Assembly (NCBI GenBank): GCA_003168375.1
Contig: PMSI01000003.1
Coordinates: 1,116,001 to 1,180,000, forward strand
Source of the DNA: Vulcanimicrobiota bacterium
GTDB lineage: Bacteria; Vulcanimicrobiota; Vulcanimicrobiia; Vulcanimicrobiales; Vulcanimicrobiaceae
Length of the DNA: 64,000 nucleotides
Direction of reading: 5' to 3'
In this document: positions 26,113 to 36,662 of the stretch, piece by piece
Numbering within the stretch: position 1 is the stretch's first letter
Layout: every line of letters starts with the position of its first letter
Notes under the pieces: model-generated
Database searches by the model: none
What the model saw: only the letters and a program-made list of their open reading frames with translations
Told to the model about the DNA's origin: nothing
Translations under genes and position numbers: made by a program

Positions 26113-26979
26113 TCATCCGAAGCTAGCCTGTCCTGAGCTTGTCGAAGGGTCTCCGGCAGCAGGCGTTTGGGCGGCGTTCCTGCGGGTGTACTTTTGCTTC
26201 ACCGTCGGGTCGCCCTCACGATATCCGAGATCGGCTTTCAACGAGCGCAGTTTAGTCCGGAGATGGATCACGGCTTGCGCGTGGATCTGCGAGACCCGGG
26301 ATTCCGAGACGTTGAGCGCTCCCTTGATCTCCTTGAGCGTGAGCCCCTCGAAGTAGTAGAGGGAGATGACGGTCCGCTCTTGCGGCGGCAAGTCGTCGAC
26401 CGCGCGAATGAGCGCCGCCTTGATTTCCCGCGCCTCGACGGCGCTGGTGACCTCCGTGCCATCGTCGCGCAGCGTGTCGAGCAGCGGGATCTCGTAGCCG
26501 CGTTCGTTCGGCAGAAACTCCTCGAGCGAGAGGACCGACGTGCCGCGGATCTTTTGCATCAGCACGTCGAGCTCTTTGAGCGTGAGCCCCATCTTGTCGG
26601 CGACTTCCTCTTCGGTCGCCGCGCGGCCGAGCTCGATCTCGAGCTGCTGGTAGACGCGCTCCAGCTCGCGGGCACGCTGACGGACCGCTCGCGGAACCCA
26701 GTCGAGCGCTCGCAGCGCGTCGAGGATCGCTCCGTTGATGCGAGTGATCGCGTAGGTTTCGAATTTGACGCCGCGTGCGTCGTCGTATTTTTCGATCGCG
26801 TCGATCAGCCCGAGAATCCCGTCGTTGATCAAGTCGTTGATCTCGACGTTCGGGGGCAGGTTGATCGAAATTCGCCCGGCCACATACTTCACCAGGTGAA
26901 GATACTTGTGGACGATCTCCTCACGACTGAGCTCTACTCCGCCGATGATATAACGGGGAGTATCGCGGAGTGCTTTCAC
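26113..26979 (-). CDS. fliA: Flagellar RNA polymerase sigma factor FliA/WhiG
   Basis: Sigma-28-type factor for late flagellar and chemotaxis genes. The 288 residues show region 2 (HLVKYVAGRISINLPPNVEI, NDGILGLIDAIEKYDDARGV, FETYAITRINGAILDALRAL), region 3 (ELGRAATEEEVADKMGLTLK) and region 4 (LPPQERTVISLYYFEGLTLK, ESRVSQIHAQAVIHLRTKL). The GTG start has GGGAG six bases upstream. The last dozen residues (PSTSSGQASFG) are encoded by a dispersed repeat and are not part of the conserved protein. Confidence 0.95.
   Translation of the reverse strand: MKALRDTPRYIIGGVELSREEIVHKYLHLVKYVAGRISINLPPNVEINDLINDGILGLIDAIEKYDDARGVKFETYAITRINGAILDALRALDWVPRAVRQRARELERVYQQLEIELGRAATEEEVADKMGLTLKELDVLMQKIRGTSVLSLEEFLPNERGYEIPLLDTLRDDGTEVTSAVEAREIKAALIRAVDDLPPQERTVISLYYFEGLTLKEIKGALNVSESRVSQIHAQAVIHLRTKLRSLKADLGYREGDPTVKQKYTRRNAAQTPAAGDPSTSSGQASFG
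26131..26149. repeat. Dispersed repeat, copy 3, inside the fliA 3' end
   Basis: TCCTGAGCTTGTCGAAGGG on the plus strand, encoding PSTSSGQ in frame on the minus strand at the very end of FliA. Confidence 0.7.
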
Positions 26980-27081
26980 GGCATGCTCCCATGACGGGAC
27001 ACCCGCCCCGGTTTTCCGGTTGGTTCACGCTCGGCAGGCCGTCCTCCCCTCGGCGGGCGGATCAATTGTGCCGGCAGCCGG

Positions 27082-28155
27082 TCAGTCGGGGGCATACGGG
27101 GCGCCGGTGAGCTCGCAGAGCGCCCGGCCAACGGCCTGCAACGGGACGACGCGGTCGACCAATCCGGCCAATGCGGCGGCGCGCGGCATCCCGTAGACCA
27201 CGCTCGTGGCCTCGTCTTGACCGAGGACGTAGCCGCCGCGTTCCTTGATCACTCGGAGTCCTTGCACTCCGTCGTGCCCCATCCCGGTGAGGATCACGCC
27301 GAGCGAACCCGCGCCGTACGTCTCGCCGACCGACGCCGCCATCGCGTCGACGCTCGGTACGTGGAGCGATCGCTGCTCGTCGTCGCCGAGCGCGATGCGG
27401 ACGGTTCCGAGCGAGCGGTGCAGCCGCAGTTGGCGACCGGCCGGCGCGATGATCGCCGTCCCCGCCTCGAGCGGCATGCCGTCGACGCCTTCGACGACGT
27501 CGATGCTGCTTGACGCGTCGAGGCGCTCGGCGAGCGGGCGCGTGAAGCCGGGCGGCATGTGCTGCACGACGACGATCGGGATCGGGAAGCCCGCCGGCAG
27601 GTGCGAAAGGATCTGGGAAAGCGCCACCGGTCCCCCGGTCGACGTGCCGATCGCAACGCACGCGAAAACGCCGGCGCCCGCCGCAACCGGCCCGCGCACG
27701 ACGGGCGGCGGTGGGACGGACGTTCGCTCGCGCACCGCGCGCAGGTAGGCACGGCGCGAGCCGAAGTGCTTGACCTTTTCGACCAGCTCGCGCTGCACGT
27801 TGACGATGTCGATCAGCGCCGAGTCCGGTTTCGGGATGAAGTCGACCGCGCCGACCTCCAGCGCGCGCAGGGTCGTCTCGGCGCCGTCGCGCGTGAGCGC
27901 GCTCACCATGATGATCGGCGGACCGTGCCGCTCGACGATCGTGCGCGCCGCTTCGAGCCCGCCGATCCCAGGCATCTCGACGTCCATCGTGACGACGTCG
28001 GGGCGGAGGCGCTCGACCATCGCGATCGCCTCCTCGCCGGATGCGGCCGTGCCGACGACGCGGATCTCCGGCTCCTTCTCCAGCATCTTCTGGATCGCGC
28101 GGCGCATGAACGCGGAATCGTCGGTGACCACGACGGTTATCACGCGCGGGGTCAT
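27082..28155 (-). CDS. cheB: Chemotaxis response regulator methylesterase CheB
   Basis: Removes methyl groups from chemoreceptors. The 357 residues comprise a receiver domain (VVVTDDSAFMRRAIQKML, phosphorylatable Asp about 58 in VVTMDVEMPG, Lys in DFIPKPD), a Pro-rich linker (PPPPVVRG) and the CheB esterase domain with Ser in AIGTSTGGPVAL, His in VVVQHMPPGF and Asp in LTGMGHDGVQGL. The ATG at 28153-28155 overlaps the cheR stop (ATGA). With CheR it forms the adaptation pair; CheA and CheW are not in this window. Confidence 0.95.
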   Translation of the reverse strand: MTPRVITVVVTDDSAFMRRAIQKMLEKEPEIRVVGTAASGEEAIAMVERLRPDVVTMDVEMPGIGGLEAARTIVERHGPPIIMVSALTRDGAETTLRALEVGAVDFIPKPDSALIDIVNVQRELVEKVKHFGSRRAYLRAVRERTSVPPPPVVRGPVAAGAGVFACVAIGTSTGGPVALSQILSHLPAGFPIPIVVVQHMPPGFTRPLAERLDASSSIDVVEGVDGMPLEAGTAIIAPAGRQLRLHRSLGTVRIALGDDEQRSLHVPSVDAMAASVGETYGAGSLGVILTGMGHDGVQGLRVIKERGGYVLGQDEATSVVYGMPRAAALAGLVDRVVPLQAVGRALCELTGAPYAPD

Positions 28156-28982
28156 GCCGGCACCGGCGCCTTCAATCGGTACACGATCGCGTCGGCGCCG
28201 ACGATCGGCTCGTACAGATCGGTCAGGTGGAACAGCGACTCGGCGTGGCCCAAGAACAGGTAGCCTCCCGGACGGAGGGCCTTCGCGAACGACTCGACGA
28301 CTCGCTTCTGCGTCGGCTTGTCGAAATAGATCAGCACGTTGCGGCAGAAGATCGCGTCGAACGGCCCCTCCGCCGCGACCCGCGGCGAGTCGAGCAGGTT
28401 GAGGCGCCCGAACGAGACGAGGCGCTTCACCCGCTGGTCGATCGAGAAGCCCTCGCCCTCCGCACGGAACCAGCGCTGGATCATCGCGGGCTCGGTCGCG
28501 CGAAACGAGAGCGCGCGGTAGAACCCCTTGTCGGCGAGTTCGAGGACGCGCGGCGAGATGTCGGTCGCGCGGATCGAGAGGAGCGGATCGGCGATCTTCT
28601 GTGTCTCGAGCAGCGTCATCGCGAGCGAGTACGGTTCCTCGCCCGAGGAGCAAGCCGCCGACCAGAGCCGCACGCGCGAGGAGCGCTTCAGGAACTCGTC
28701 GAGGATGTGGGCGGCGAGCGCCTTGAGCTGCGCGCGCTCGCGGAAAAAGTACGTCTCGTTGTTCGAAAGGGCCGAGGCCAAGTCGGTCCACTCCTCCTCA
28801 CGCCGCGCGTCGTAGGTCAGGAAGCGCACGTACGCACCGTACGTCTCGATGCCGCGCTTCGCCAGGCGCGTCGAGAGGCGGCTGAGCAGCAGGAAGCGCT
28901 TCTGGTCGTCGTACCAGATACCGAAACGGTCGCGGATCAGATCGCGCAGCGAGACGAACTCGGCGTCGGAGATGTCGAGCAA
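28152..28982 (-). CDS. cheR: Chemoreceptor methyltransferase CheR
   Basis: SAM-dependent glutamate methyltransferase acting on chemoreceptors. The 276 residues show the N-terminal helical domain (LRDLIRDRFGIWYDDQKRFL) and the catalytic domain: ALSNNETYFFRERAQLKAL, SAACSSGEEPYSLAMTLLET, RATDISPRVLELADKG, FDAIFCRNVLIYFDKPTQKR and GGYLFLGHAESL. The start is TTG at 28980-28982 without an obvious Shine-Dalgarno. It lies six bases from the permease gene upstream and overlaps cheB downstream. Confidence 0.95.
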   Translation of the reverse strand: MLDISDAEFVSLRDLIRDRFGIWYDDQKRFLLLSRLSTRLAKRGIETYGAYVRFLTYDARREEEWTDLASALSNNETYFFRERAQLKALAAHILDEFLKRSSRVRLWSAACSSGEEPYSLAMTLLETQKIADPLLSIRATDISPRVLELADKGFYRALSFRATEPAMIQRWFRAEGEGFSIDQRVKRLVSFGRLNLLDSPRVAAEGPFDAIFCRNVLIYFDKPTQKRVVESFAKALRPGGYLFLGHAESLFHLTDLYEPIVGADAIVYRLKAPVPA

Positions 28983-28987
28983 AGCGG

Positions 28988-30007
28988 CTAGCTATATCTT
29001 ATGCGGGGATTGGCGACGGCGTACAGCAGGTCGACGGCAGCGTTGACCACCACGAAGACCGTCGCGAAGAGCAAGATGCAGCCGTTGATCAGCGGCATGT
29101 CGCGGTTCGAGATCGCCTGAAACGCGAGCCGTCCGACGCCGGGCCATGCGAAGACGGATTCCGTCAGCACGGCGCCGCCGAGCAACAGCCCGGTCTGCAG
29201 GCCGAGCACGGTGATGATCGGGATCAGCGCGTTGCGCAGGGCGTGCTTGAGCACGACCGCGCGCTGGCCGAGCCCCTTCGCGCGTGCGGTGCGAACGTAA
29301 TCCGACGAGAGCACGTCGAGCATCCCGCTGCGGGTGATCTTCGCGACGATTGCGAGCGGGATCGTGCCGAGCGTCACCGCCGGCAGCACGAGGTGCCACA
29401 GCGCGTCGAGCGCGGCGCGAACGTTTCCGGCGAGCAGCGCGTCGACCACGACCAGATGCGTGCGCGCGGGGATGAAGTACGTCACCGCGATGCGCCCCGA
29501 GATCGGGAACAGGTTCAACCCGTGCTGCGAGGGCAGCACCGCGAGCAGGTAGACCAGGATCCAGCCGAGCCAGAAGACCGGGATCGAGACGCCGAGCAGC
29601 GCGGCGGACATCGTCAGCGCGTCGACCGCGCTGCCATGCCGTACCGCCGCGATCACCCCAGCCGGGATGCCGATAAGCATTGCGAACAGCATCGCGCTGA
29701 GCGCCAGTTCCATCGTCGCCGGGAAGTACTGGCCGAGCTTCTGCGCGACGGGCTGCGCGTCGAACAGCGACTGGCCGAGATCACCGCGTGCGACGGCGCC
29801 GAGGTACAGCGCGAGCTGCACGAACCACGGGCGGTCGAGCCCCAGGCTGGAACGCAAGTGCGCCACCTCGACCGGGGTCGCGTGCTCGCCCAGCCGGAGC
29901 GCGATCGGATCGCCCGGAATCGCGTGCATGAACAGGAAGCTGACGACGGTGATCGCGACCAGCACGAGGACCAACCGCACGAGACGATCGACGAGGAAAC
30001 GAAGCAT
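28988..30007 (-). CDS. ABC transporter permease, DppB/OppB family (orphan)
   Basis: Inner-membrane subunit of a peptide/nickel/glycoside-type ABC importer. The 339 residues show the DppB pattern: N-terminal helix (LVLVLVAITVVSFLFMHAIP), the GDPIALRLG segment, six membrane helices, and the coupling loop region DYVRTARAKGLGQRAVVLKHALRNA followed by GAVLTESVFAWPGVGRLA. No partner permease, ATPases or binding protein lies nearby. The gene sits between hppA and the che genes, nearly touching cheR. Partners must be encoded elsewhere if it is functional. Confidence 0.9.
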   Translation of the reverse strand: MLRFLVDRLVRLVLVLVAITVVSFLFMHAIPGDPIALRLGEHATPVEVAHLRSSLGLDRPWFVQLALYLGAVARGDLGQSLFDAQPVAQKLGQYFPATMELALSAMLFAMLIGIPAGVIAAVRHGSAVDALTMSAALLGVSIPVFWLGWILVYLLAVLPSQHGLNLFPISGRIAVTYFIPARTHLVVVDALLAGNVRAALDALWHLVLPAVTLGTIPLAIVAKITRSGMLDVLSSDYVRTARAKGLGQRAVVLKHALRNALIPIITVLGLQTGLLLGGAVLTESVFAWPGVGRLAFQAISNRDMPLINGCILLFATVFVVVNAAVDLLYAVANPRIRYS

Positions 30008-30245
30008 CCGCGCTCAGACCGCGACCCCTCGCCGGGCCGCCTCGCGGGCGGCCGCTCCCCTGGCCGGGCCGCAGCCTATGGCGGGGAACTCGGTCGACTC
30101 CATGCCGGGCGCCCCTTCGAGGCCGACGCGGTGATGCCCGTTGCCCGGCGGAGGACCGCACCGCGACCGCGCTAAACGCAGGACCGTTCGAGGCGCACGA
30201 CCGTCGGTCGGGCTCCTCCTTTATGTGTAGAAAAGGAACATCCGT

Positions 30246-32387
<2,142 letters not shown>

Positions 32388-32401
32388 CGGGGTGGCGCGT
32401 A

Positions 32402-32544
32402 GTCGCGGCAGCGGCTTCGTCACGGTGACGGGCACGCGGCCCCGGACTTCCTGTCCGGGGCCGCTCTGTCTTCGCATCGCTTCCGCGCATCCTGCGCACG
32501 CTCGCTCACACGGCCCGACACCGTGACGAAGCCGCTGCCGCGAC
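32402..32544. repeat. 143-bp element bounded by 26-bp perfect inverted repeats
   Basis: The left arm (32402-32427, beginning GTCGCGGCAGCGGCTTCGTC) and the right arm (32519-32544) are exact reverse complements. The 91 bases between them contain a further 12-bp hairpin. No coding content and no flanking duplication is visible. It follows hppA directly. Confidence 0.7.
32436..32464 (+). terminator. Strong GC hairpin downstream of hppA
   Basis: GCGGCCCCGGAC (32436-32447) pairs with GTCCGGGGCCGC (32453-32464) around a TTCCT loop, followed by TCTGTCTTCG. It is a probable terminator of hppA, although the tail is only moderately T-rich. Confidence 0.6.
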
Positions 32545-32574
32545 ATGGTCGGGATACAGGCTACCAACAGTTGT

Positions 32575-32595
32575 CACCCTGAGCTTGTCGAAGGG
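32575..32595. repeat. Dispersed repeat, copy 4
   Basis: The core CCTGAGCTTGTCGAAGGG lies just before the GNAT gene. The purine-rich end (GAAGGGCGGGGG) supplies its ribosome-binding region. Confidence 0.7.
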
Positions 32596-32603
32596 CGGGG
32601 GTC

Positions 32604-33368
32604 GTGACTGGTTCGGAGATTCTTGCGCTGTACGATGCGGAGATGCGCGCTGATCCGCCGCCGGCTGTGGGCGTGCGGCACGAGCGGAACGGTTCGGTGG
32701 TTCGTTCGGTGGGGCTGTGGAACGTCGTGCTGTCTTGGCGGTTGTCGGAATCCGAGGTGGAGGCGGCGATCGCGGAGCAGGCGGCACTGGCGCGGTCGGC
32801 GGGGACGACGCTCGAGTGGAAGGTGTACGAGCATGACGGGCCGGCCGGGATCGGCGCGGCGTTGGAGCGAGCGGGGTTCGTGGCGGATCCGCGGGAGACG
32901 TTCATGGTTTTCGATCTCGGGCGGGACGTGCCGGACGAGCCCGGTCGGGAGGAGTTGGAGATTCGGCAGATCGTCGATGCTGCTGGGGTCGATGATTTCA
33001 TCGCGGTCGCCGATGCGGCGTTTGGCAACGACAACCGCGCGAAGGCTGAGGTCTACGTTCGTTCGCTCGGAGATTCAGCGCTGACGCTGTTCGTCGTGTA
33101 TCGCGACGGGACGCCGGTCTCCAGCGGGCGGCTGCAGATGCCGCCGGGGCGTTCGTTCGCGAGTATGTGGGGCGGGGGGACGGTGCCCGGGCAGCGCGGG
33201 CGTGGAATGTATCGTGCGCTCGTTGCTCACCGTGCGCGCGAAGCGCGGCGGCGCGGGTATCGGTATCTCACGGTCGATGCCGCCGAGACGAGCCGGCCGA
33301 TCTTGGAGCGCTTGGGGTTCGCGCCGCTGACGGGGATTACGGGATACGTGCTGCGCCAAGGCGCGTAG
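32604..33368 (+). CDS. GNAT-family N-acetyltransferase
   Basis: Acyl-CoA-dependent N-acetyltransferase of 254 residues. The C-terminal half carries the GNAT fold: FVVYRDGTPVSSGRLQM, the acetyl-CoA-binding loop GTVPGQRGRGMYRALVAHRA, YLTVDAAETSRPILERLGF. The N-terminal half resembles a second, degenerate GNAT-like domain (WKVYEHDGPAGIGAALERAG). Substrate unknown. The GTG at 32604 is placed behind a purine-rich stretch from the dispersed repeat; an ATG 13 codons in is possible. Confidence 0.82.
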   Translation: MTGSEILALYDAEMRADPPPAVGVRHERNGSVVRSVGLWNVVLSWRLSESEVEAAIAEQAALARSAGTTLEWKVYEHDGPAGIGAALERAGFVADPRETFMVFDLGRDVPDEPGREELEIRQIVDAAGVDDFIAVADAAFGNDNRAKAEVYVRSLGDSALTLFVVYRDGTPVSSGRLQMPPGRSFASMWGGGTVPGQRGRGMYRALVAHRAREARRRGYRYLTVDAAETSRPILERLGFAPLTGITGYVLRQGA

Positions 33369-33409
33369 CAATGCCGCGCAGCTTGTCGGGATTTCGCGTG
33401 CCGTCGAGG

Positions 33410-35326
33410 CTAGCTGGCGGCGACCGCGATCGTGGAGTCGAGCAGCGCAACGACGGCGTCGGCGCCCATCGGACGGTAGAAGTGGAAGCCTTGGGCGTAC
33501 TCGCAGTCGAGCGCGATCAGCTCTTCGGCTTGGCGCGGCGTCTCGACGCCCTCGGCGACGACGTCGATCCCGTACGAGCGTGCGAGTTGGATCAGCATCC
33601 GCACGATCGGTGCGCTGCCCAGACCGCCGTCTTTGCTCTCGACGAACGAACGGTCGATCTTCATCGCGTCGAACGGGAGCTGATGGAGATAGCGCAGCGA
33701 GGAGTAGCCGGTTCCGAAGTCGTCGATGCACAGGTGCACGCCGGTCGCGCGCAGGCGCGCGAGTGAGCCGAGCGAGAGGGTGTTCGAGCGGATCACCGCG
33801 CTCTCGGTGATCTCGAGGACGATGTCGTCGGACGAGAGCCCGAAGCGGCGCAGGTTGCGCGCCACGAACGCGTCGAGGTCGGGTTCGAGAACTTCCTGGA
33901 CCGAAAGGTTGACGTGCATGCGCAGGTCGAGCGCCGGCGCTCGGCGGCGCCATTCGGCGAGGCGGCGGCAGGCGTCGACGAAGACGAAGCGGCCGATCGG
34001 GACGATCAGCCCGACTTCCTCGGCCAGCGGGATGAATTCTCCGGGAAGAACTTGGCCGGTCGCGTTATGCCAGCGGACCAATGCCTCGAAGCCCATCAAG
34101 CGCTGATCGGTGAGCCGCACGATCGGCTGGTACTCGACGTAGAACTCTTCGTTCTCGATCGCCTTCCGGAGATCGCTCGTCAGCGCGAGACGGCGCGCCG
34201 CCGCGAAGTGCATGTGGTGGTCGAAGAACGCGTGACGACCGCGGCCCAGCGATTTCGCGTGGTACATCGCCGTGTCGGCGTTGCGCAGCACCTCTTCGAT
34301 ACGCTCTTCGGTCGCTTCGATGACGGCGATCCCGATCGAGGCGGTGTTGTAGACCGCACGCCCCTCGATCAGCATCGGCGCGACGAGGGCGTCCTGGATC
34401 GCCTCGACGGCGTCCTGGACCTGCCCGAGGTCGTGACGATGCGCGAGCAGCAGCGCGAACTCGTCCCCGCCGATGCGCGCGATGAAATCCTCAGGGGCAA
34501 CGGTTGCGCGCATGCGGTCGGCGACCGCGATCAGCATCGCGTCGCCGGCCATGTGCCCGAGCGAATCGTTGATCGACTTGAACTCGTCGAGGTCGACGAA
34601 CAGCACCGCGAACACGCGCTCGGGACGCGAGCGTGCGTGCTCGAGCGTCGCGGCGAGCCGCTCCTGGAAGAACGTGCGATTCGGCAGCCCGGTCAACGCG
34701 TCGTGCGTCGCCTCGTGGCGCAGCCGGGTCTGGTTCGCTTCGAGCAGCCGCCGGCGCTCGACCTCAGCCCGGTGCGCCTGCGCGTTCGCCAGCGCGAGTC
34801 CCATCAGGTTGACGAAGAGCTGCAGCCCGCGCAGCGTCTCCCGGGTCGGGATCTTGCCGTCGGCCGGACCGTCCGGGCTCAAATAGCCGATCATCTCGCC
34901 GTCAGAGTCGCGCAGCACCAAGCAGATCGCGTCGCGTTCGTGCCAAGCCTCGGGGGTCTCGCGCGGCGAGTCGCGCTCGGCCTCGCTGGCGTAGATCGCC
35001 CGCTCCCAGTGGAACTCGCGCTCCGCCGGGATGTAGTACGCGTTCTCGAAGACCTCGTAGTGCGGCGCCAGGACGGCCAGGATGTCGGCCTTGGCGACGC
35101 GTTCGTTCTTCCGCTCGACGAGGATGGGCTCGGGATAGCCGAGGAGCACCCGCCGGGTCATCTCGCCGGTCTGGTTCCCGTCGGCGAGGACGATCGTGAC
35201 GTAATGAAATCCGAACAGGTCGGCCACCCCGCGGGCGATCGACTCCAGGGCGAGGTCGAGCTCACGCAGGCGTAAGATATCCCGCGTGATCTCGAGAACT
35301 CGCTCGAAACGCCGCTCAACCGACAC
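33410..35326 (-). CDS. GAF-like/GGDEF/EAL cyclic-di-GMP signalling protein
   Basis: About 638 residues with a GAF-like sensory region (residues about 20-180), a diguanylate cyclase domain with intact RIGGDEFALL, and an EAL phosphodiesterase domain with EALVRWHN, LEITES, IDDFGTGYSSLRYL, KIDRSFV and VVAEGVET. Both active sites look complete, so the output could be synthesis, hydrolysis or a balance. No RxxD inhibitory site precedes GGDEF. The GTG at 35324-35326 follows GAAAGAG. It stands opposite the GNAT gene (convergent). Confidence 0.92.
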   Translation of the reverse strand: MSVERRFERVLEITRDILRLRELDLALESIARGVADLFGFHYVTIVLADGNQTGEMTRRVLLGYPEPILVERKNERVAKADILAVLAPHYEVFENAYYIPAEREFHWERAIYASEAERDSPRETPEAWHERDAICLVLRDSDGEMIGYLSPDGPADGKIPTRETLRGLQLFVNLMGLALANAQAHRAEVERRRLLEANQTRLRHEATHDALTGLPNRTFFQERLAATLEHARSRPERVFAVLFVDLDEFKSINDSLGHMAGDAMLIAVADRMRATVAPEDFIARIGGDEFALLLAHRHDLGQVQDAVEAIQDALVAPMLIEGRAVYNTASIGIAVIEATEERIEEVLRNADTAMYHAKSLGRGRHAFFDHHMHFAAARRLALTSDLRKAIENEEFYVEYQPIVRLTDQRLMGFEALVRWHNATGQVLPGEFIPLAEEVGLIVPIGRFVFVDACRRLAEWRRRAPALDLRMHVNLSVQEVLEPDLDAFVARNLRRFGLSSDDIVLEITESAVIRSNTLSLGSLARLRATGVHLCIDDFGTGYSSLRYLHQLPFDAMKIDRSFVESKDGGLGSAPIVRMLIQLARSYGIDVVAEGVETPRQAEELIALDCEYAQGFHFYRPMGADAVVALLDSTIAVAAS

Positions 35327-35425
35327 TCTTTCAAGGTATCGGCGCTTCGAAGTCCGGTCCCTAGCCCCTGACCGGCCGTCCCACAATGCCACCCAGTGGG
35401 CACTTGCCCCGCCTACCGTCGGGAC

Positions 35426-35581
35426 ATGGAGACCTCATATCGCTGCCCCGACTGCAGTGCCGAGCACGACGAACCCGGCGAGGCGACGCTCGGACACCAA
35501 GTCCGTTGCCTCGACTGCCAGATCGAGATCGACCTCGCCCTCGAGCTGAAGTTCATGCCCATCCCGCAAATCGCGGCCTAG
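35426..35581 (+). CDS. Small zinc-ribbon protein
   Basis: A 51-residue protein with two CxxC knuckles (YRCPDC and VRCLDC), ending [13 protein letters not shown]. The spacing suits one zinc ion. The ATG at 35426 follows CGGGAC; a GTG ten codons upstream would add GTCPAYRRD. The stop codon overlaps the stop of the convergent ligase gene. Function unknown. Confidence 0.55.
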   Translation: METSYRCPDCSAEHDEPGEATLGHQVRCLDCQIEIDLALELKFMPIPQIAA

Positions 35582-36600
35582 TCGAGCAGCGCGAGTGCGC
35601 GATCGGGCGTGGCGAGCTGCTCTGCCGTGCACTGCCGCGGCGCCTTGTCGCGCCGCCAGCGAACCGGACGCGTTCCGTGACGGATCCGTCCCGAGGTGAC
35701 CTGATCGAAGGCGACCTCGAGCACCAGCTCGTGCTTCAACTTCACGTAGCTGCGGTCGCGGTCGGGATCGCGGCTCCAGCGGCTCGGCGACGCATCCGGG
35801 GCCGCGCCGTCGAAACCCGGCTCGCCGGCGTGCGGGCGCAGCCGCTCGATGAGCGCGCGCTTTTCGTCGGCCGCGAACGCGCTGCAGAATCCGATGTAAT
35901 CGAGTAGCCCTTCCTCATCGTACAGGCCCAGGAGGAGCGACCCGACCTGGGCCGTCGAACCCTTCGCGTACCGGAACCCCCCGACGACGCAGTCCGCGGT
36001 GCGCACGCGTTTCACTTTCACGGCGGCGTCGCGGCTGCCGCTGGCGTACTTCGCATCGACTCGCTTCGCGATCACGCCGTCGAGCGCACCGCCGACGCGC
36101 GCGAACCAGTCGTCGACCACGCTGCGGTCGCGCGTCGCCGGTGAGAGGCGCAGCGTCTGCCCGTCGAGCTGGCTCGCGAATCGCTCCAGCCGCGCGCGGC
36201 GCTCGGCGAGTGGCAGTTCGACCAGGTCGCGGCCGTCCTCGGCGAGCAGGTCGAAGATCAGATACCAGGCCGGTGTGGCCTTGGCCAGCATTGCGACGCG
36301 GGAGGCCGCCGGATGGATCCGCTGTTGCAGCGCGTCGAACGAGAGCGCGCCGGCGAGCGGTACCACGAGCTCGCCATCGAGCACGTATCGCGCCGTGCCC
36401 AATCGCCCGAGCGCGTCGACGATCTCCGGAAAGTACCGGCCCAGCGGCTGACCCGCCTTCGACTGCAGCGCGACGTCGCCGCCCTCGCGGAACGCCAGAC
36501 AGCGGAAGCCGTCCCACTTGGGCTCGTACTGCCACAGCGGCCCGTCGGGGACGTCCGCGACGGCGCGCATCTCCATGGGCGGATAGCCGAACGGGATCAC
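35578..36600 (-). CDS. ATP-dependent DNA ligase (LigD-type ligase domain, stand-alone)
   Basis: Seals DNA breaks using ATP. The 340 residues contain the adenylation motif [20 protein letters not shown] (Lys nucleophile), [61 protein letters not shown] and the OB-fold region ending [18 protein letters not shown]. It is similar to the ligase module of LigD and to mycobacterial LigC. The polymerase module is a separate gene at 38638-39678. The GTG start has GGA seven bases upstream. No ku gene is visible. Confidence 0.92.
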   Translation of the reverse strand: MIPFGYPPMEMRAVADVPDGPLWQYEPKWDGFRCLAFREGGDVALQSKAGQPLGRYFPEIVDALGRLGTARYVLDGELVVPLAGALSFDALQQRIHPAASRVAMLAKATPAWYLIFDLLAEDGRDLVELPLAERRARLERFASQLDGQTLRLSPATRDRSVVDDWFARVGGALDGVIAKRVDAKYASGSRDAAVKVKRVRTADCVVGGFRYAKGSTAQVGSLLLGLYDEEGLLDYIGFCSAFAADEKRALIERLRPHAGEPGFDGAAPDASPSRWSRDPDRDRSYVKLKHELVLEVAFDQVTSGRIRHGTRPVRWRRDKAPRQCTAEQLATPDRALALLD

Positions 36601-36662
36601 GGAGAGGTCCTACCCTTCAAAAGCGGTGCCGTTCCGGCCGAACGAAGGAAGGGAGGTACCTC

